DNA of 64,000 nt from Galbula dea (Eukaryota; Chordata; Aves; Piciformes; Galbulidae): NCBI GenBank assembly GCA_013399015.1, contig VWZX01000041.1, forward strand, positions 244,799-308,798, given 5' to 3'. A model generated the notes under the pieces. It was given only the letters and a program-made list of their open reading frames with translations, was not told the DNA's origin and did no database searches. Shown piece by piece: positions 34,301-49,742 of the stretch (position 1 is its first letter; each line of letters begins with the position of its first letter). The position numbers and the translations under genes are program-made.

Positions 34301-36394
34301 ACAGGGCTTTGACTAGAAATCTGTTGAAACACTTCTAAAGGAATTAGGAAAGGGCATAATACAGGCAAAGCAATTTAATCATATGTAATTAGTAATGGGA
34401 GCTTTCAAAATCTGTAGCCTTGTGTGAGACCAACTGCCAGCAACATAATATAAAGTGCTAGTTCTCACTATGTATTGAACCAGAAATTTCATTCATAATG
34501 AAATTCCTGGTATCCATTCACCCTGCCATCCACCCACATAGCAGCTCACCAATGCTGAAGCTCTCTAGTTGACTCTAACTCCATTTTGAGCAGAATCCTT
34601 ACCGGTGCCTTCATCTGCCATATCTTGCCTGTTGCAGCACCCTTCTTGGTGGCTTCTCTCTCCCTCTCCCATCTGATGGTCTAGGCTGCCTACATTCTGA
34701 CAGTTTAAAAAGCATACAACATAAAAGAAATTGATCGTGTTGTATTCTGTTACCATACTGATGTGCATTGCATGTGTATAGCAGTGTCAGGGTTGTTTTT
34801 TTTTTAAAAAACCACACATAATCATTGGTCTTTGTACTGTACAAACATACACTAATGTATTTCAAGCTAGCCTGTCCTAAGTTAAATAGTTTTTCATTCT
34901 ATTTTTCAAATTTTACTTGGTTTAAGTGTAGCTTTTAGAGTATTTCTTCAACTAGCACATTTTCTGCCTGTAGTTCTGTGAAGAAATATAGACGACAACC
35001 TGTTGTGAGCATGTTGGGGTTTTGTAGATACATTCCTCTCACTTCGTAATACCCAAAAGATTTACACTACACAGTGCAGAGAATGAAAAACTTTAAAAAG
35101 CTCTACAGTCAGAAATGCTGGTATTTTGTTCTTGTATTGCCATAGTTTGGGAGCTCACAGAGAGCAGTTGGTTAATAGGACAAGTTGGAAAGAGCTGTGG
35201 GATCACAGGCAGTCCCTCTGCAAGCACTCTGGCTTCCCAGCAAATTCTGCTTTTAGGGACAGACAAAAGGGAAGTGAAAAAAAGTAGTAAATTGTTATTT
35301 TGAGATTTTATGACTTGGCAGCTTCATTTCTAGCCTTTGGAGGACTGTGAAGATACAGATAATATGCCAAAGCAGTTACATGTTTCAAGTCGTGGGGAAG
35401 GATTAGTCGTTGAAGACTTACTGGAAAAACTTTACAGTTCAAATCCCTCCTAACTTTAGCTTTAGGGAGGTTGGGGGGTTTTTTTACACCATATCAGGGA
35501 AAAATCATTGAGCAAACAAAGGGCATTGTCTCTTCCTGTACTAAACCTGGTTCATGAATAAGAATTGTTGCCACTCCCTGCACTCTGATGTTTCTGAGCC
35601 TTATGGGATCACGAAGAGGCAAAACTGTTGTGTATCTGGTTAGGAACTGAAAGGGCAGGATTATTTCACCCTCTCCTTGGAACTGCAGGTTGATGATAAA
35701 ATGGCTAAGACAGGGGGTTTTAGTGCTCGAGAATTCAAGTATGTGTCAGTGCTTATGGTCTGTGAACATTCACTGAGTTTTGCAAGGAGATGGGTAGCTG
35801 GCACCACTCCTTGATGTCTGCTTACATAGCTCTTATACAACTCATTTGCTTAACAGTAGATCTCTCTGTTTTGTACAGCCTGATCTGGAAACAAAAAGCA
35901 GATTGTCTCACCTAACTGTAAAAGTTTTAGACAGGATGCATGCAGCTCTGTGGGATGGAGATTAAAAGAGACTGAAGGTCAAATATTGAGGAGAAACAGC
36001 TTTTATCCAAAGGTCTTTTTAGGTATATTGGGGTAACTTCCTGATTTCTTTCAGAAACATAATAACAACCTCCTGTTTAGTAGCAGCAGGGAGTTTCTGT
36101 TTCTTTCACTTCTTCCTGGGAAAAGAATTTTCTTCATTCCTTCTTTCCTGTAGCAAACAAAGCTCTGCTATCAGATTCTTCCCCAGTGGTTCACCCTAGT
36201 GATGAATGGTTGTCAGCTCTTTCTGTGAAAGCAGCCAGTTGAGGTTGTTTGAAGTTACAGGATAATATCATTACCTATTCACAGTTCTCTTTCTGGCCAT
36301 GAGATTACTTTTGGAAGTATGGGGCAATAGTCATAGCCACCAGATGCAGACCTCTGTTATATATATTGCTTGTCACCTAGCCTCACACATTTAT

Positions 36395-36480
36395 TTGCCT
36401 TAACTTCTTATCTATAAATGCAGGGGGAAAGTAAATTTTTCAAGGTCATAACTAGTCAGGATGAAGAGTAGGACAGAGAC
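36395..36480 (-). mobile_element. MIR-like SINE remnant
   Basis: TTATCTATAAATG, then AAGTAAATTTTTCAAGGTCA and TAGTCAGGATGAAGAGTAGG align with the complement of the MIR core. It is short and diverged. Confidence 0.4.
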
Positions 36481-37932
36481 TTTTCTTTTATATCCAGTGG
36501 TTGAACTTCAAGCCAGATGTTTCTCAAAGCATTGCCTGAGGAAGGCTGGGTTATTATTTAGTACAATCCTCATTTGGTTCTTTCCAGCTGCCTCAAAACA
36601 AAACTCGACACTTTTCACACCTACTATTGTGAAAACATACAAAGCAGACAAAGTAATGGAAGCAAAGCTCAACCATCTCCCCTCCACCTCTTCCTCAGAC
36701 TTCAAGAGAGAAGAAATGCAACTTCCAGGACCACTGGGTATATGTAGCCAGCAGGAATTATCAGGAGTACCACAGATAGCAAAGACAGGGAACATGACTT
36801 TTTCAAACCTGCTGGGAAAAAACGTAACGTTAGCATTGCAGGCATTCATTCTTACCACTTTTTTTTCAGTTGCCATGAGTTGCTAGGGAGGTCATGAATG
36901 TGAATGAGAGGTAGGCATATGGTGGCAGCTATGAAAGAAAGTAGGCATAGGGCAAGCTCCCTATGGAGGTGTGATTTACTCAATCAGGGTATTCCTGAAG
37001 AGTTCATTATCCTTTTATTATCCATGTTTCATAAATAAAACATCAAATAATTTAGAATGGATGATAGTAAAAGTTAAGAAAAGTTCATTTCCTCCAATGA
37101 AACTTCATATAAATTTTGTGTCTTTTGATCATCCTTGTTTCAAAAGAAAATGTTAGAAATTAAAGTCCAATTTTGACTCTTTTTCTCCAACTTGGCAGAA
37201 ATACCCTGTGTTTCCAAGTTCCATTTTTGATTGCTTATGGATGTCCAGTTTCAATACATGAGAAAAAAGAGTTTATAGTTTTGACCTTACAAGAACCAGA
37301 AGGTGCCAGACATCCTAGAACACGCTCAGTTTTGGAGATGACCAGGCAGGAATAAGCTTCACGTTGTGAAATTTTAGTCCAGTTCTTTCTACTAGTAAAA
37401 CCTGGTTTGCTTACACAATAAAGACATTTGATTTCTTTCAAGAAAAAAGTATTATTTCTTTCATGGAAATAACTTCAAGAAGGTTTTCTAAGGAAAAAAA
37501 ATATTTTTATGCATCTGCTTGCCTCAAAAATTAGCAGAGTGCTTCCCAAAGTATTGTTCCACAAAAGTCAAAAACAACTGCCACACCTGGAAAAGTTGCA
37601 AAGAGAGACATTTGAAGGGAAGCTGGAACTCTTATCTCTACTGCACTGGACTGGTAGGATAGGAACTAAACCTATTGCCAGGGGGGTTTATTCAGGAGGA
37701 AGTGTCTTTTCTTGGTCTTCCAGATAGATCAATGAAACAGCTCCCACTTGAAAGTAAGGCATAGCTGGATATTGCCACATACGCAATAATAAATGAAGGA
37801 AGTTTATCTTTCTCGTTTCATTGTAGAAGATATCTGACATGCAAGAGTCATGGGTTGAAATGACATCATATCCTCACAAGGAAGAAGTCCTGGCTTACTC
37901 CAAAGGTATGCAGGGAGATAGGTTTCTCTAAT

Positions 37933-38220
37933 ATCACAGAATCATAGAATCATTACGGTTGGAAAGGACCCTCAAGATCATCTAGTCCAACCGATAGCCC
38001 TACACTACTCTTATCCCTAAATCATCCCCTGAAGAACCACATCTATCCTCTTCTTAAAAACCTCCAGGGATGGTGACTCCACCACCTCCCTGGGCAGCCT
38101 ATTCCAATATCTCACCACTCTTTCAGTAAAGAAATTCTTCCTAATATCTAATCTAAACCTACCCTGGCACAGCTTACCAAGCAAGGCCCACAACATATTC
38201 TGTTCTGTCCTATTACAGAA
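37933..38220 (-). mobile_element. CR1 LINE 3' end, closely matches the copy at 52.4 kb
   Basis: ATCACAGAATCATAGAATC, then CATTACGGTTGGAAAGG and the full avian CR1 3' UTR to about TACCCTGGCACAGCTTA. After that it diverges from the other copy. Frames inside are remnants only. Confidence 0.9.
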
Positions 38221-41200
38221 AATGTTTATTTTCACCCTTCCAAATGAACCACATTTGCAAAAGAATGTTTCAGGGAATGCTAGCAGTGTGAATTTCTCAG
38301 TACAATACCCTGTATGTTCTCACTGCTGGTCTGCAACATCTCAGAACTCAGCAGTGCATTCTACTGCCTGATACTGCATGGGCATTTGGTCACATCATAT
38401 TTGAACCCATTCTGTGTAAACAAGAGGTGGCTGTTTAGTTTTGTTTAAATTTTAAAGATTTTTAAATTATTATAAGAATACTCCAGTGAGTTGGAATAAA
38501 TTCCCCGTGGAGTTCAAAGTCATTGTTGGATTATCTTTTAACCTAGAACTGATACCAACAAGAACTACACTGTAAACACAGCTGAAATTAATTAAGATAT
38601 CTTCTTGGTTCCAAAGGAAAGAATAAGGCTTGGGCTGCTTTTTTATATTGTTTGAAATAAACTATTAGAAAACAAAACATTCTTAAAATTCTTTAATTAG
38701 TAGCTGAATAACCAAAGTGACCATTCAAATAGAGGAAGATTGAGGCAGGTAACTTCTTATTTATTGTGAAAAATATAAAGACAAGTAGGCTTTGGAGGAA
38801 AGACATGTAGCTGTCATGCATCATCTCTGTGCTTCTTAGATTTGACATATTAAAAAATGCAGCTATTTTTGGGCAGACCCTGAAAAGACCTAACAGTAAA
38901 CATTAATTTCACAGGATGTTACTGATTTGTATGCCTTAATGTAAACTCCCTGCAAACTATATCTGAAATGTCCTGTAATCCAGATTGGAATAACAGTTGT
39001 AGGTATTCCTAAGGTACCTTTACACTTGCTAATTTAGCTACATCTAGTACAGCTGTAGGGGAATGTAGATTTCATTGTTAGTCCTGGAGTCCCTTTTGGG
39101 TATGTGGAGCTAAACCTGCCATGGCTATGCTGGCAGCGCTGAAGATTCAAGCTTAAAGCTTCTTGGGATATGCCTACACAAGTTTCAGTGCCACTAGATC
39201 ACCCTGTAGACAGATTCAAAAGTGTGAACCCCACACAAGCCTCTGTTGCACAGGCATCCAAAATGCAGCCATTTCCAAATTGCTTTTCTGCAAGCTGCAC
39301 CACTGTCTCAAATCTGTAGAACATGCCTTGTTGATTTCCAGTTCTCTGACACATCTCTTGCCCCAAGGCTCACAAACAGATCCTCTGAGCAGCACTATCC
39401 TACTGTCTGCTAAAGCAGCAACCCCTGTGTTATACTAATCCAGATTCCAGGCATAAAGGTAGTGGGGTGAGTTAAGTTCTCACCTAAAATATGCATGTTT
39501 CCTTGTCCTACATAATTTTTCTATCTCAGTCCTGAAATTAGTCAGCTGTATGTGCTTCTTCCATTCTGTTTGCTGGGGTACATATTGTGCCAGAGAGGTA
39601 TCATAAAATTTCTTGTCTACTTTATAGTGCAGGAAACTCTTCATTAAATCAGCAACATAGAAGAGGAAAAGCAAGGTGGTATGAGCAGCGTAGCTAAGTG
39701 ATGGGAGACTATAAATTAGTCATAATTACTGTAGAGTGTCATATTTACAGTAGGACATGTTCCTAAGATAGGTGTCTGTAGGCACTGTTCTCTGTGAAAT
39801 TTACGCGAAAGGTGTTGATGACTTGTCCATTTTCCTTCTACCTCCTGACCTATGGACAGTTGTTTCACCACATTCAACTGTTTTCCCCAACTATCTCACT
39901 GTGGGAGATCTTCCTGGGCCACCCAGAATATACTCCCACAAATATACTCTTGTACTATCAGAGACATGCCCAGCAAAGATCATTAACTCAACTGCCCTTT
40001 TATCAGCACCCCTCATCTGTCACGGATTTTATTTCCTCCTCTCTTCAGATTGTTTGCTACTTCTGCCAATCCTGTGGTGGTTTATATAGATAGTTTTTCT
40101 GGTCTGACTGCTGTGTGTAGCTATCAACGGCGCATTGTATCACTCTACAACGCTGGAGCAAAAAGGAAGGGTATCCTTTACTTCTTTCCTAGCCATATGT
40201 TAAATGCTGCTGATTTGGGTATGTGAACAACCAATTTATTCACAGTAGAAAGTGACTATAAGAGTGAGAGGATCGCAACTTGCAAACTTAGCAGGCACAT
40301 TTCAGCCTGCTTTTGTAAGGTCAAGTTGTCTTCTGTCAAATTACTGAAGAACTGCAGATTTTTCTTTTGGGGGGCTGTTTTTGTTTTGTTTCATTTTGTT
40401 TGTTTGTTTAAGAAAAAGAAAGCATGAAAATTTGGAACAGTTAAGGTTTCCTAAGTGTCTTGGTTTCCATCTGTGCCTGAGTATTTCTATCTGATGATAA
40501 TTCTGCAGACAATAACCAGTGTAGTTCTGTAAAACAGATATATTGAGAACTCTTGCTGCTGTTTTATAATGCTGAAGTAGAGGTAGAGCTCAGAAATGAC
40601 AGAAATGGCTCACATGAACAGATTGGCCAAAAGATCAGAACACCAGAGATTTTTCCATAGTACCCAGTCCCCAGATAGAATTTCAGTGAGAAACCAGTAT
40701 TCACAGGTGGACTAAAGAAACTGTTGCATTGTCCACAGTCTTAAATTATTTAACAGACTCAACCAAAACTTGGGATTAAAAGTATACAAACAGCTTATCT
40801 TTTTAACTTTCAGCGCTTTCAAAAACAACTCAACCATTTATTCCTGAAAAATCCTTCTTATTGTTTCCCACGAGCAAAGATATTGCCCAAGGCTATGCAA
40901 TCTTGACAGCTGACAGTAATTTTGAAAAGATACTGTGGCACTACCAGATATTGCAATTGTCATCTTATGTTTTAAAAGAAAACTATTCAGTGCACTCCAG
41001 AATCAAGAGAGCAGTGTTGCATTTTTGTTGCCAATGTATGAGCATTACTTAAATATTTTGAAAAATTCCTAGCAAAATGGTAAACAGCTTCCACTGTGGT
41101 GAAGTAGCTCAGTATCGGACTGGTCATTAGACTGATCATATACAAATAGTGAGTCAAAATTTTTTCTTCGCTACACCCTCACAGTTCCACTGACGTCACA

Positions 41201-44200
41201 GTTTGTGACCTTCAAACAATTGTATTCATAGCTATCTATGATGTGATTATGGAATGTAAAGATGGTGGTATTGTATGCTACTTCTACTGAATAATTAACT
41301 GTAATAGTAAGTGCTCTGATTATAAGAATACAATTAGTAAGAAGCAGCACTAATAATCATAGCTGCCAATTACTTTTCTGTGGTGCTTTTGGTCAGCAGG
41401 GGCTCCATGTATTAATTTTTTCCATAACGAAGATGGCCAACTCTTTTCAGCCCCTTGAGATTAACTGGGATGAAGGTCATCCAAGTTTCAGCCTAGTTTT
41501 CAGTCAAGTCATTAAAAATTTCTGCCACTAAAAATAGCACTAAAAGCAGTATTTTATTTGTCTTCCTCATTAAGCAAAAATGAAAGCCTTAAAATGCTTC
41601 CTAGCTAACAGGTCAGTTCTTATTTTGCCCTTTTTAAGCACAAGAGGTAAAATGAAACCAATTTCCGTAAAACTAGCATACGCAGTTTAAGTTGGAGGAG
41701 AGACCAACTAACTGCTTTTGCTGCTCCTAAGTGTGAGGTATGGAAGGAAAGCCATGGCAGAGACTAGTATAGCTGAGGGGGTATATTCCTCTCACTGCCA
41801 GCTAGAACTTTCACCTCTCATGCCCTGATCCTTCCTCTAAAGACAATCACAGGAGCACATCTGACTGCTTGCAGCTCTCGCCGTTAGTCATTTCCAGTTG
41901 TGCCCTTCCTGTTATAGGCAACTGCCAGCACTTTACCTGTACCAAAACTGGCCCCACTCAGAAATGTAAGAAGTGTCCGTACAAAGCTTTAAAGTTCTCC
42001 TGAATAATCTAAAATTTACATTTCCATAACACATGGTCTAGACTAAAAACCTAAACTAAAACACACTAACCTTACTACATTTGTGGGGGATATCAGCTGT
42101 AAATTCTGTCTGGTATTCCTGATAGACAATAGCATGAATAAATGGTTTAGATGCATGAGGAGGCACCAGAAGTTTAAATTATATTGCTTATAGGTCAGTG
42201 GGAAAACAGGGTGTAAATGTAAGTCTTGTGAGTTCCATTCCAGGGCTCTACTTACAGGCATCTTCAGTGAAATCATGTGAGCACTGAAGTGCCCTCAGGG
42301 CAGTGTGTGTTGACTATACAAGCTGCGTTTGGTTCCATTGTTTACATTTTTAGTGGCTTCATAGTGATAAATCCCCTCAACTATCATTTCTCTCTTTCAG
42401 ACAATATTAAGAAAAGTAGCCTGCTGTTCTAGACACTACATAGTAGTTTTGAAAAAAGTCATAAAGAACAAACTCCCTTGAAATGAAGAGCTTTTCAGAT
42501 GCCCTTTATTTCTCTGGCTTCCATATCAGGCTTTCTTTGGGAATTTGGGACTTAATAATTTAAAGTAAATAATAAATATTTGTATTTTCATGTTGTTGCA
42601 TAGTCTACATTCTTTTACGGCATTTAGTGTGCTCCAGACTGCAAGTACAAGCTGTTACATGAACCCTTAACACTAATCAGATGAGATTTGTTTTTTCATG
42701 AAGTTTGAAATAAAATGGCCTGTCAGTCCAAAGTAAACAGCTCTTCCACAGCACTTGGGACATTGCATTTCATTGCATGCCTGTTGTCTCTAATGGAGTC
42801 AAAGTTGTTCTGGGTCATTCATGGTAGATTAATTTAGTTTGGGTGTGGAGTAATTTTTAAGATTACATAAGGAATCTCAATATATGTGGCCTATATTTAG
42901 AATAAAAAAGCTAGTGAAACTTATGTGGCATGCTAACAGGTGTTTCAAGCCCAGACTGTACCTTGAGTACATTGCAAGCATTCAATTGTAAGTTGAAGTG
43001 TCCTAAGAAAAGAGCCTTGTTAGGCAAAACAGCTTCCTGTGTAGAAGTCAAAGTTCAACAGCTGGTACCGGTGACAGCTTACCTGTCTGATCACTGTGAA
43101 AGGATCGAGGACCTGATAGTATTCCTCTTGGCCTCAAAGTGTAGATGGATGAAGAGTACATTTTTTTGAGGCCTTAGGGGCATAGCAAGTTTGAGTACCA
43201 ATATGGAATATTAAATGAACTCCAAGATGCTTTGCTTTGAGAAGAAAAGATACTTCCAGGCACCTAACAAGGGTAATACAAAGATATTTAGGAGATAAAA
43301 ATTGAGCAGTTTTTCTCTGCTCTATATGAGCAGAGATTTCTCAAAGCTAGTAAGGAATAAGAAGAGTGTGTTGGAAGAAAGTAGGTATCATATCCTACTG
43401 GACAACAGAAGGTACAATGGAGATGCTAGTGCCTGCTAGAATGAGTGAAAATGTATGTTTGGGGCCTGTTGAGAGGAAGAATAGTAGTTCAAGTTTTATA
43501 AAACCAGCATAATTCTGAAATCTGGATAGACGTTCAAAGCTTTTGGACCATGGAAGTTGAGTACTAATTTTCAGAGTCTTCATGATTTTGTCAGAATGAA
43601 GCTAAACATAATTTGAAACCTATTTGCTTTATTCACAGGTCAAAACAGTACTTACTGTTCTTCCATAATGAACTGCTTGCTTCTGGTATCATTCACTAAT
43701 GCCCATTTCCCTTTTCTTTTAGTGTTCTGCTGTCTGTTATTCTATGTATGTATTTAATGTTAAAGAGTAATGTAGCTAAAATAAAAGAGGAGTGGGTTTA
43801 AATTCCGAGCTAGTTCTGTATTTTCTGTGGTTACTGCCACTTAGAGGGAGGGGAGCGGCAACATGAATATATGCAGTGCACTGACACACATCATATGCAC
43901 TCTTCTGCAGTGAAGTACTGCGCTCACTCAAATGGAGAACTGCATTCATCCCTAGAAAGATGAAAAGTAGATACTTTTTGTATCACCATTCCCATTTCCT
44001 GATTTTTTAGTCACTAAAAATCTGTAGAAATTCTGAATCAAACTTCAGCTGCTCTGGAGAAGTTAATTTTAACAGGAAAGAGAAAAGAACAGGATATTGT
44101 GTTTGCTATTTGGCTGATAAAGATACCCCTTCTTCTGATGTTGATAAAGATTTCCTTCCTATGACTGATACCTTTACCAGATGAAAAGCTAGACTTGGTT

Positions 44201-47200
44201 CTTTGAACCAAGATCAGTTGACACTCTGTATTTCTCCCTGTCTGTTATTTTAAAGGTCTGTTATTATTAAAGGTAGAGGTTATTAAGGTAAAATTTTCAC
44301 ACTTCTTGTATTAATCCTTTATGCTTATTTCAAGTGAGCTCCTGAATGAGCTGGAGTTCAATGACATTTAACATGCCATTCTCTCACGTTCTACAGAAAA
44401 TCCCTGCTTCTGGCCTAGTTTATTACAGAAATTTTTATTTGGAATGCATTGCAGACTGAGCACATATTAATTTTGTGAGCAAATTAAAATGTATTGGTAT
44501 CCTTAACCCTCTTCTATTCTAGCATAGTAGTAACTGCACAAAGACTTCTACTAGTATAGAAATATCATTAAATATTCCTACTCACTTATCATTGGTAACA
44601 TTTTCTACTGCAACCTGAATATTTCTTTTAATCTGAAGTTTTACGAAGTTAAAATATGTAAATCTCACAGATGTATTCCTGGCTTGCACATAATACTGAT
44701 CTCCTTGCAACTCTCAAGACGGAGTAATGAATAGGTGCTCTTACACTAGTGTATTTCACTAGTTTATCAAGTTCAGTTTTTCTCACTAAGAACACCATAG
44801 GATTTATGTATGTTAAAACTCCTTGTTTCCTGAGAGTCATACATACTAGCTAAACTTAGAACACTTACTTGAAACCCCAGGAAGAGTTTACTGACAGACT
44901 TAAACATGACGAATTCCAGTATTACTTGGAGATCTGCCTATGCAGCAAACCTGTCTCTTCTCTTCTCTGTATGCTTTACTGTCCTTGTCAGAAGCTAATC
45001 TATAGGATTATTTTGTTGTTGCTTACACACACAAATAGATTCTGACATTTGCAGTCACACAGCTGTGTGAGGCTTGCCTACACAAAAGCTTTCAAGGGAC
45101 AGATTTTTGTTCTTAAATACATACATTAAATCTACATGTGAATTTGTTGCATACAAAAGATGCAGAATGAAGTCCAGAAGTTCAGTAATATGAATTGGGG
45201 GGAAAAGAAAAGTACTTAGAGAATGTCCTTGCATGAATTTCTTTTGGTGTTTCATAGGTGTTTAAAAGTATAGCGAGGGTCTGCTGTGCTGTAACTTTTA
45301 GTACCAGTGTTCCTATTGATGTCAAGATAATGTGTAAATCAGATCTTAAAGTGTAACTATTTTACCAATAGACTTCATGACGTACCAGAACTGGATAAGA
45401 AAATCAGATATAATTCCATGCAAATACAGTTTAGCAAGCAACCTTCCCCATGTTTGTGGGCAGAGTGGTGATAAAAATCATTAAGGTGTATAGAGATGTG
45501 CCTCTTTTTATAGTAGTGGTGCCAGAGCAAGGTCCGACTGACAGTTTTCCATTCAATTCAAAATCCAAGTGTCACATGAGTGACATATCAGTTGATTTAG
45601 TTGTACCAAACTCGGGATCTGACGAATAAGGTTCTCCTTCACAGTACCTCTTGACATCTCAATATCTAGGAAATAGCACAGCTCTCCTGAATCATGTTGG
45701 TGTATCTCCTTAGAAGGACATAATCATATTGCCTCTTCTCAGGTGTCACCTTATCTGAACTTGAATCCACAGAATAGCTTGCAACCCTATTAGTTGTCTC
45801 ATTACCCACATGACTAGTTCCTCAGATGCAACATAGAGCTAAGCTTTGTTTGCACATTCCATATTTTTGATGGCAAGGAACAATTTTTAGGCATATCTGT
45901 CCATATCCAAGTTTACTTTTTGCCACAGCAGCGAAATGATTGCAATAGCATGAGCGAGGGGACTGCCTAACATCAGTCAGATTTTCAACATGTTTTTCAT
46001 GCTGCTTCCTTAGTTTACGCTATTGTAGATGAGTTTATGCAATCATGACTTGACGCTCAGTCTCTCTTGCTTTACATAACTGTGGGCTGCATTGCCAAAG
46101 AAAGTAGGATGTGACTTAAGTATTTTTAAGACTGAAGATGACTATCTACCTTGTAGGGTCATCTTTATTCATTTCCTCTGCATAGATACTGCATACCGCA
46201 CATTGTAATCTATTCTTCTGTTATTTACAGTTTGTTAATGACTATTAGCCACCAGCCAATTTGCATTTTGTCCTTCCTTAGAATTTACACCTCAGATTTT
46301 GACTGATGTATCTACATCCTTTATGAACTTCGTGATTTTGTTTCAGGTTTTTCCCTTCCGGCCTGCCCACTTCCATGGCATTGACATCTGATGTATTTGA
46401 CACCTGTCCTGTTTCAAAGAGGCATTCTGTTGGTGTGACAGAGTGGTATTTGATCCTCTATCTATGCTTACTCAATTTCTATGAATTTAAAATTTTTTTT
46501 AAGGAATTGGAATGAAATACAGAAGTTTCCACAAATATTTGTCCTTTTCTATTTCAAAGAATCATTTTGGCTGCATGGTGAGTTTTGAAAATGAAGTAAT
46601 GCCACACAGAAGTTTTTTCCAAATTAAATCAGTCAGGTGGAACATAGATTATGACAGGCATTATGAAGGCAGATATTACAATAAATAATTCAGAAAATTA
46701 TTAATGTTATAAAATCAAACAAGAGAATCATGTGCCACCATCCATTTATTGGAAAAATGAAACCCCTGACTGATTTGGTTAGCCTAGCGGATCTCAAGGG
46801 TTAGGAAAAGCAGTTAGGAAATTTAGACAATTGCTATGATTGCAAACCAACTTTCTGTATCTATCCTCTATTAATTTTGGAGTCCTGTCTTGGACCTGCT
46901 TTCTCCTTATAGTTTATATGAAAAATGAGATATCTAAGAGAGAGATGCCTAACCAAACTAGTACTTCTGAAAGAGTGGTGCTCTTAGGAGGTTATTGGCA
47001 TCTAAAGCTTCTGAATGGACTTTAATATGAAGTACAGGAATGTTGAAAACAATGCTCCTTCTCAAAATTGCTGCTGTTGAAGAGGATCAAAATTAGTAAG
47101 AATTACTCTTGGGCTGAAAAATATTTGAAAGTTAACTCAGAGGATGGGTTTCCAAAAAACATTACCTTTATTCCCAACAGTTGTTTGAAACTGTAAATAA

Positions 47201-49284
47201 AACAGAGGGAATATTAGAAGATGATGTTCTCAGAGGTTGAAAGGATGTAGGTTTTGCAGGGATAAATCTTGCTTCTCTTATTAGAGAATTCTAATATGTC
47301 AGTAGACAGAGGAATGAATGAACTAGATGACACAGTATAATGTGTTAAAATTATGATTTTAATATCCTAAAGAAGTTAAATGCTCATGTGGTAAGAACCA
47401 AAAAATATTTGGAATGGAAGAATGAATGGCTTTGTGGATCTTTCATCTTTCTTCCTCCATATTGGCATGGCTACAAATATTGATGTGGAACTAAACCATG
47501 ATTATACTGGTTTTTTCTGTCATGGAAAAAGTCTTCTTTTCAGATTTGGCTTCAGCTGTTGGTATTTCTGTGAATTGTTTATATAATTCTTGGCAAAGTT
47601 GCTTATTTTAGGGGCATGTCCAGAGATTTACCCTAACCTAGAAAAGAAAAGAATTCTCCCAAAAATTATGAATATATGGAGAAAGCTGTCAAGTTGTTTT
47701 CTTTACTAATTTTAAAAGCTCAGTATTGATTCTACAAGTCTTTCTCTTTTCTGTATTAAATACAATGTGCCCTTTTGAAATATCTTGAGTGCAGTTCTGG
47801 CATCGCTTAATGTAAATTTATGATTGTAACAATATGAATGCTAGAGACAAATGGGTTGAAGAGAACAAATGGAGTTCATTGAATCCACCTTGCAAATACT
47901 GTAACACATAGCAGCACAATCTTTTGTGGGATTTCATTCAAATAATTTTCAGGTATTTATGAAAATGTTATGATATCTTCATATGATCCAATAACTACAT
48001 CTGAAGAAATCAGAACTGACTCATCAAATAGTTGCAAATCAAAAAAATCTTTCAGTGTAAACGTTACAACCAAACCTATTTACAGTGCAGTCCCTCTTCT
48101 GCTGGGCTATAATAGACTTCTTACTGTATGCAGAAGCATAGGATTTTTGTGGTAGACATTGTTACAGTTAATATTATAAACCACCTTTTAAAGTCCTTTG
48201 TTCTCAGATACTGGTAATATACTGAAAAAGAGATGTTTTAGGCTAAGACTCTGTTCAGAAACACTTCTACATTGAAAGGGGCATTTAAGAGAACACTTTC
48301 CAAAGTTAAGGTATGCTTTTAAAAGTCTGAAACAAATCTGAATTTTACTATTTAAACTTCTGTATGGGTGAAGCAACTTTTCCTTGCCTTTGTCAAGTGA
48401 ACTTGAGTTAAAGTGAATCTCAAGAAGTGCAAATGACCTACTAGGCTGAAGATGCCATGCTTACAGGTTACCTGCCTTAAGTTTATTTCAACCAGTTTAG
48501 CCAATGGAGTTCTGTGTTTCCTAAACTCTGCATGGTTTGCCTGACATTGCCCAAGAGTCATTTTAAGGAGTTTCATAAAAGAAGAAGATAAAATCTCCAA
48601 GTCTGGCTTTTCTCCAGGATATAATGCAGATGTCAAGTAGTTTGCTTACTAATTTAAACAGTTCTCTATGAGTCAATGTCCCTAGTATTGTTCTTGGCAC
48701 TGTTTTCAGAACTGAGATTGCTGGGTCTGTCCTCTGTAACCATCTTTGGTTTTCTGTTTTATTTCTTTGGAGGCCTTGTTTAGGAAACCGTTCCTGTTCA
48801 GTAACTTGTCTAATAATATCCTTACATTTAAGAACATAGCATATGTTTGACATTTCTTGTCTGTTAACAAACTTTGATTGATATGAAAAGGCACATAGGA
48901 AACTTCACTGAGAGTGGTTTCAGATACAGAAATGTCTACAAAAGTTGACATATTAGCACACTGGTATTTCATGTCTTACAACTGTCTTCATCAAACTGAA
49001 AGAAGGATGACTGTCTTTTCGAACATATTTTTCTAGGCAGTAGATGCTCTGTTCATGCTGGTGGTCTCTCTTGGCCAGCCAAGCAGCCAAGAGCTTCCTG
49101 GCTACGGGATTATAGTCCATGTTCCTTGACAGAATGCAAGTTCTACTCCTTGTAGTGTTTGCACTGTGTAAAACTGGTTGCTTAGCAGACAGTAGCAATG
49201 TCTCCACTTCCTTCTCTTCTGCAGCCTGCTTTTTGCAGCATTATAATCTGTAAACCTTGATCCCAATATCCTGAACCCTGAGTC
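38221..49284. other. Intergenic, no gene recognised
   Basis: About 11 kb without a clear repeat or gene. The stretch near 45.9-46.4 kb reads like old transposon sequence, but I cannot name it. Confidence 0.5.
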
Positions 49285-49740
49285 TGGATGAGATTCAAAG
49301 AAGGGAAATGAAGCTGGTAAGGAATCCAAAGCACAAGTGTTTCAAGGAGTGGTTGAGGGAACAGGGGTTGTTTAGCCTGGAGGAAAGGAGGCTCAAGGGA
49401 GACCTTTTCTCTCTACCACTACCTGAAAAGAGGTTGTATTGAGGTGAGGGTTGGACTCTTCTCCCAAGTAACAAGAAATAGAACAAGAAGAAATGGTCTC
49501 AAGTAGCACCAGGGGAGGTTTAAATTGGACATGAGGAACAATTTCTTCACTGGAAGAGTTGTTAACCATTGTTAAGCATTGGAATAGGCTGCTCAGGGAA
49601 GCAGTGGAGTCACTATCCCTGGAGGGATTTAAAAGATATGTAGATGTGTCGCTGAGAATCAGGGTTTAGTGGTGGGTTAATGGTTGGACTTAATGATCTT
49701 TGAGGTCTTTTCTAACCTGAATGATTTTATGTTTCTATGT
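49285..49740 (+). mobile_element. CR1 LINE 3' end
   Basis: GTTTAGCCTGGAGGAAAGG, GGTTGGACTTAATGATC and a degenerate (ATTTTATG) tail. It ends a few bases before the solo LTR at 49743. Confidence 0.88.
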
Positions 49741-49742
49741 AC

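Larger units (their letters stand above)
25280..37932. other. Intergenic, no gene recognised
   Basis: About 12.6 kb. Contents noted: the purine-rich tract at 28.3 kb and a MIR-like remnant at 36.4 kb. The longest frames (28475-28023 minus, 36461-36886 plus) show no domain. Confidence 0.5.

Noticed and set aside
36461..36886. Overlapping frames of 141 and 122 codons on opposite strands
   Set aside because: Both strands open over the same bases suggests chance. The left end overlaps a MIR-like remnant and neither product resembles a protein family.
39772..40093. Two overlapping plus-strand frames of about 100 codons
   Set aside because: No recognisable domain, and two frames are open together, as expected for chance.
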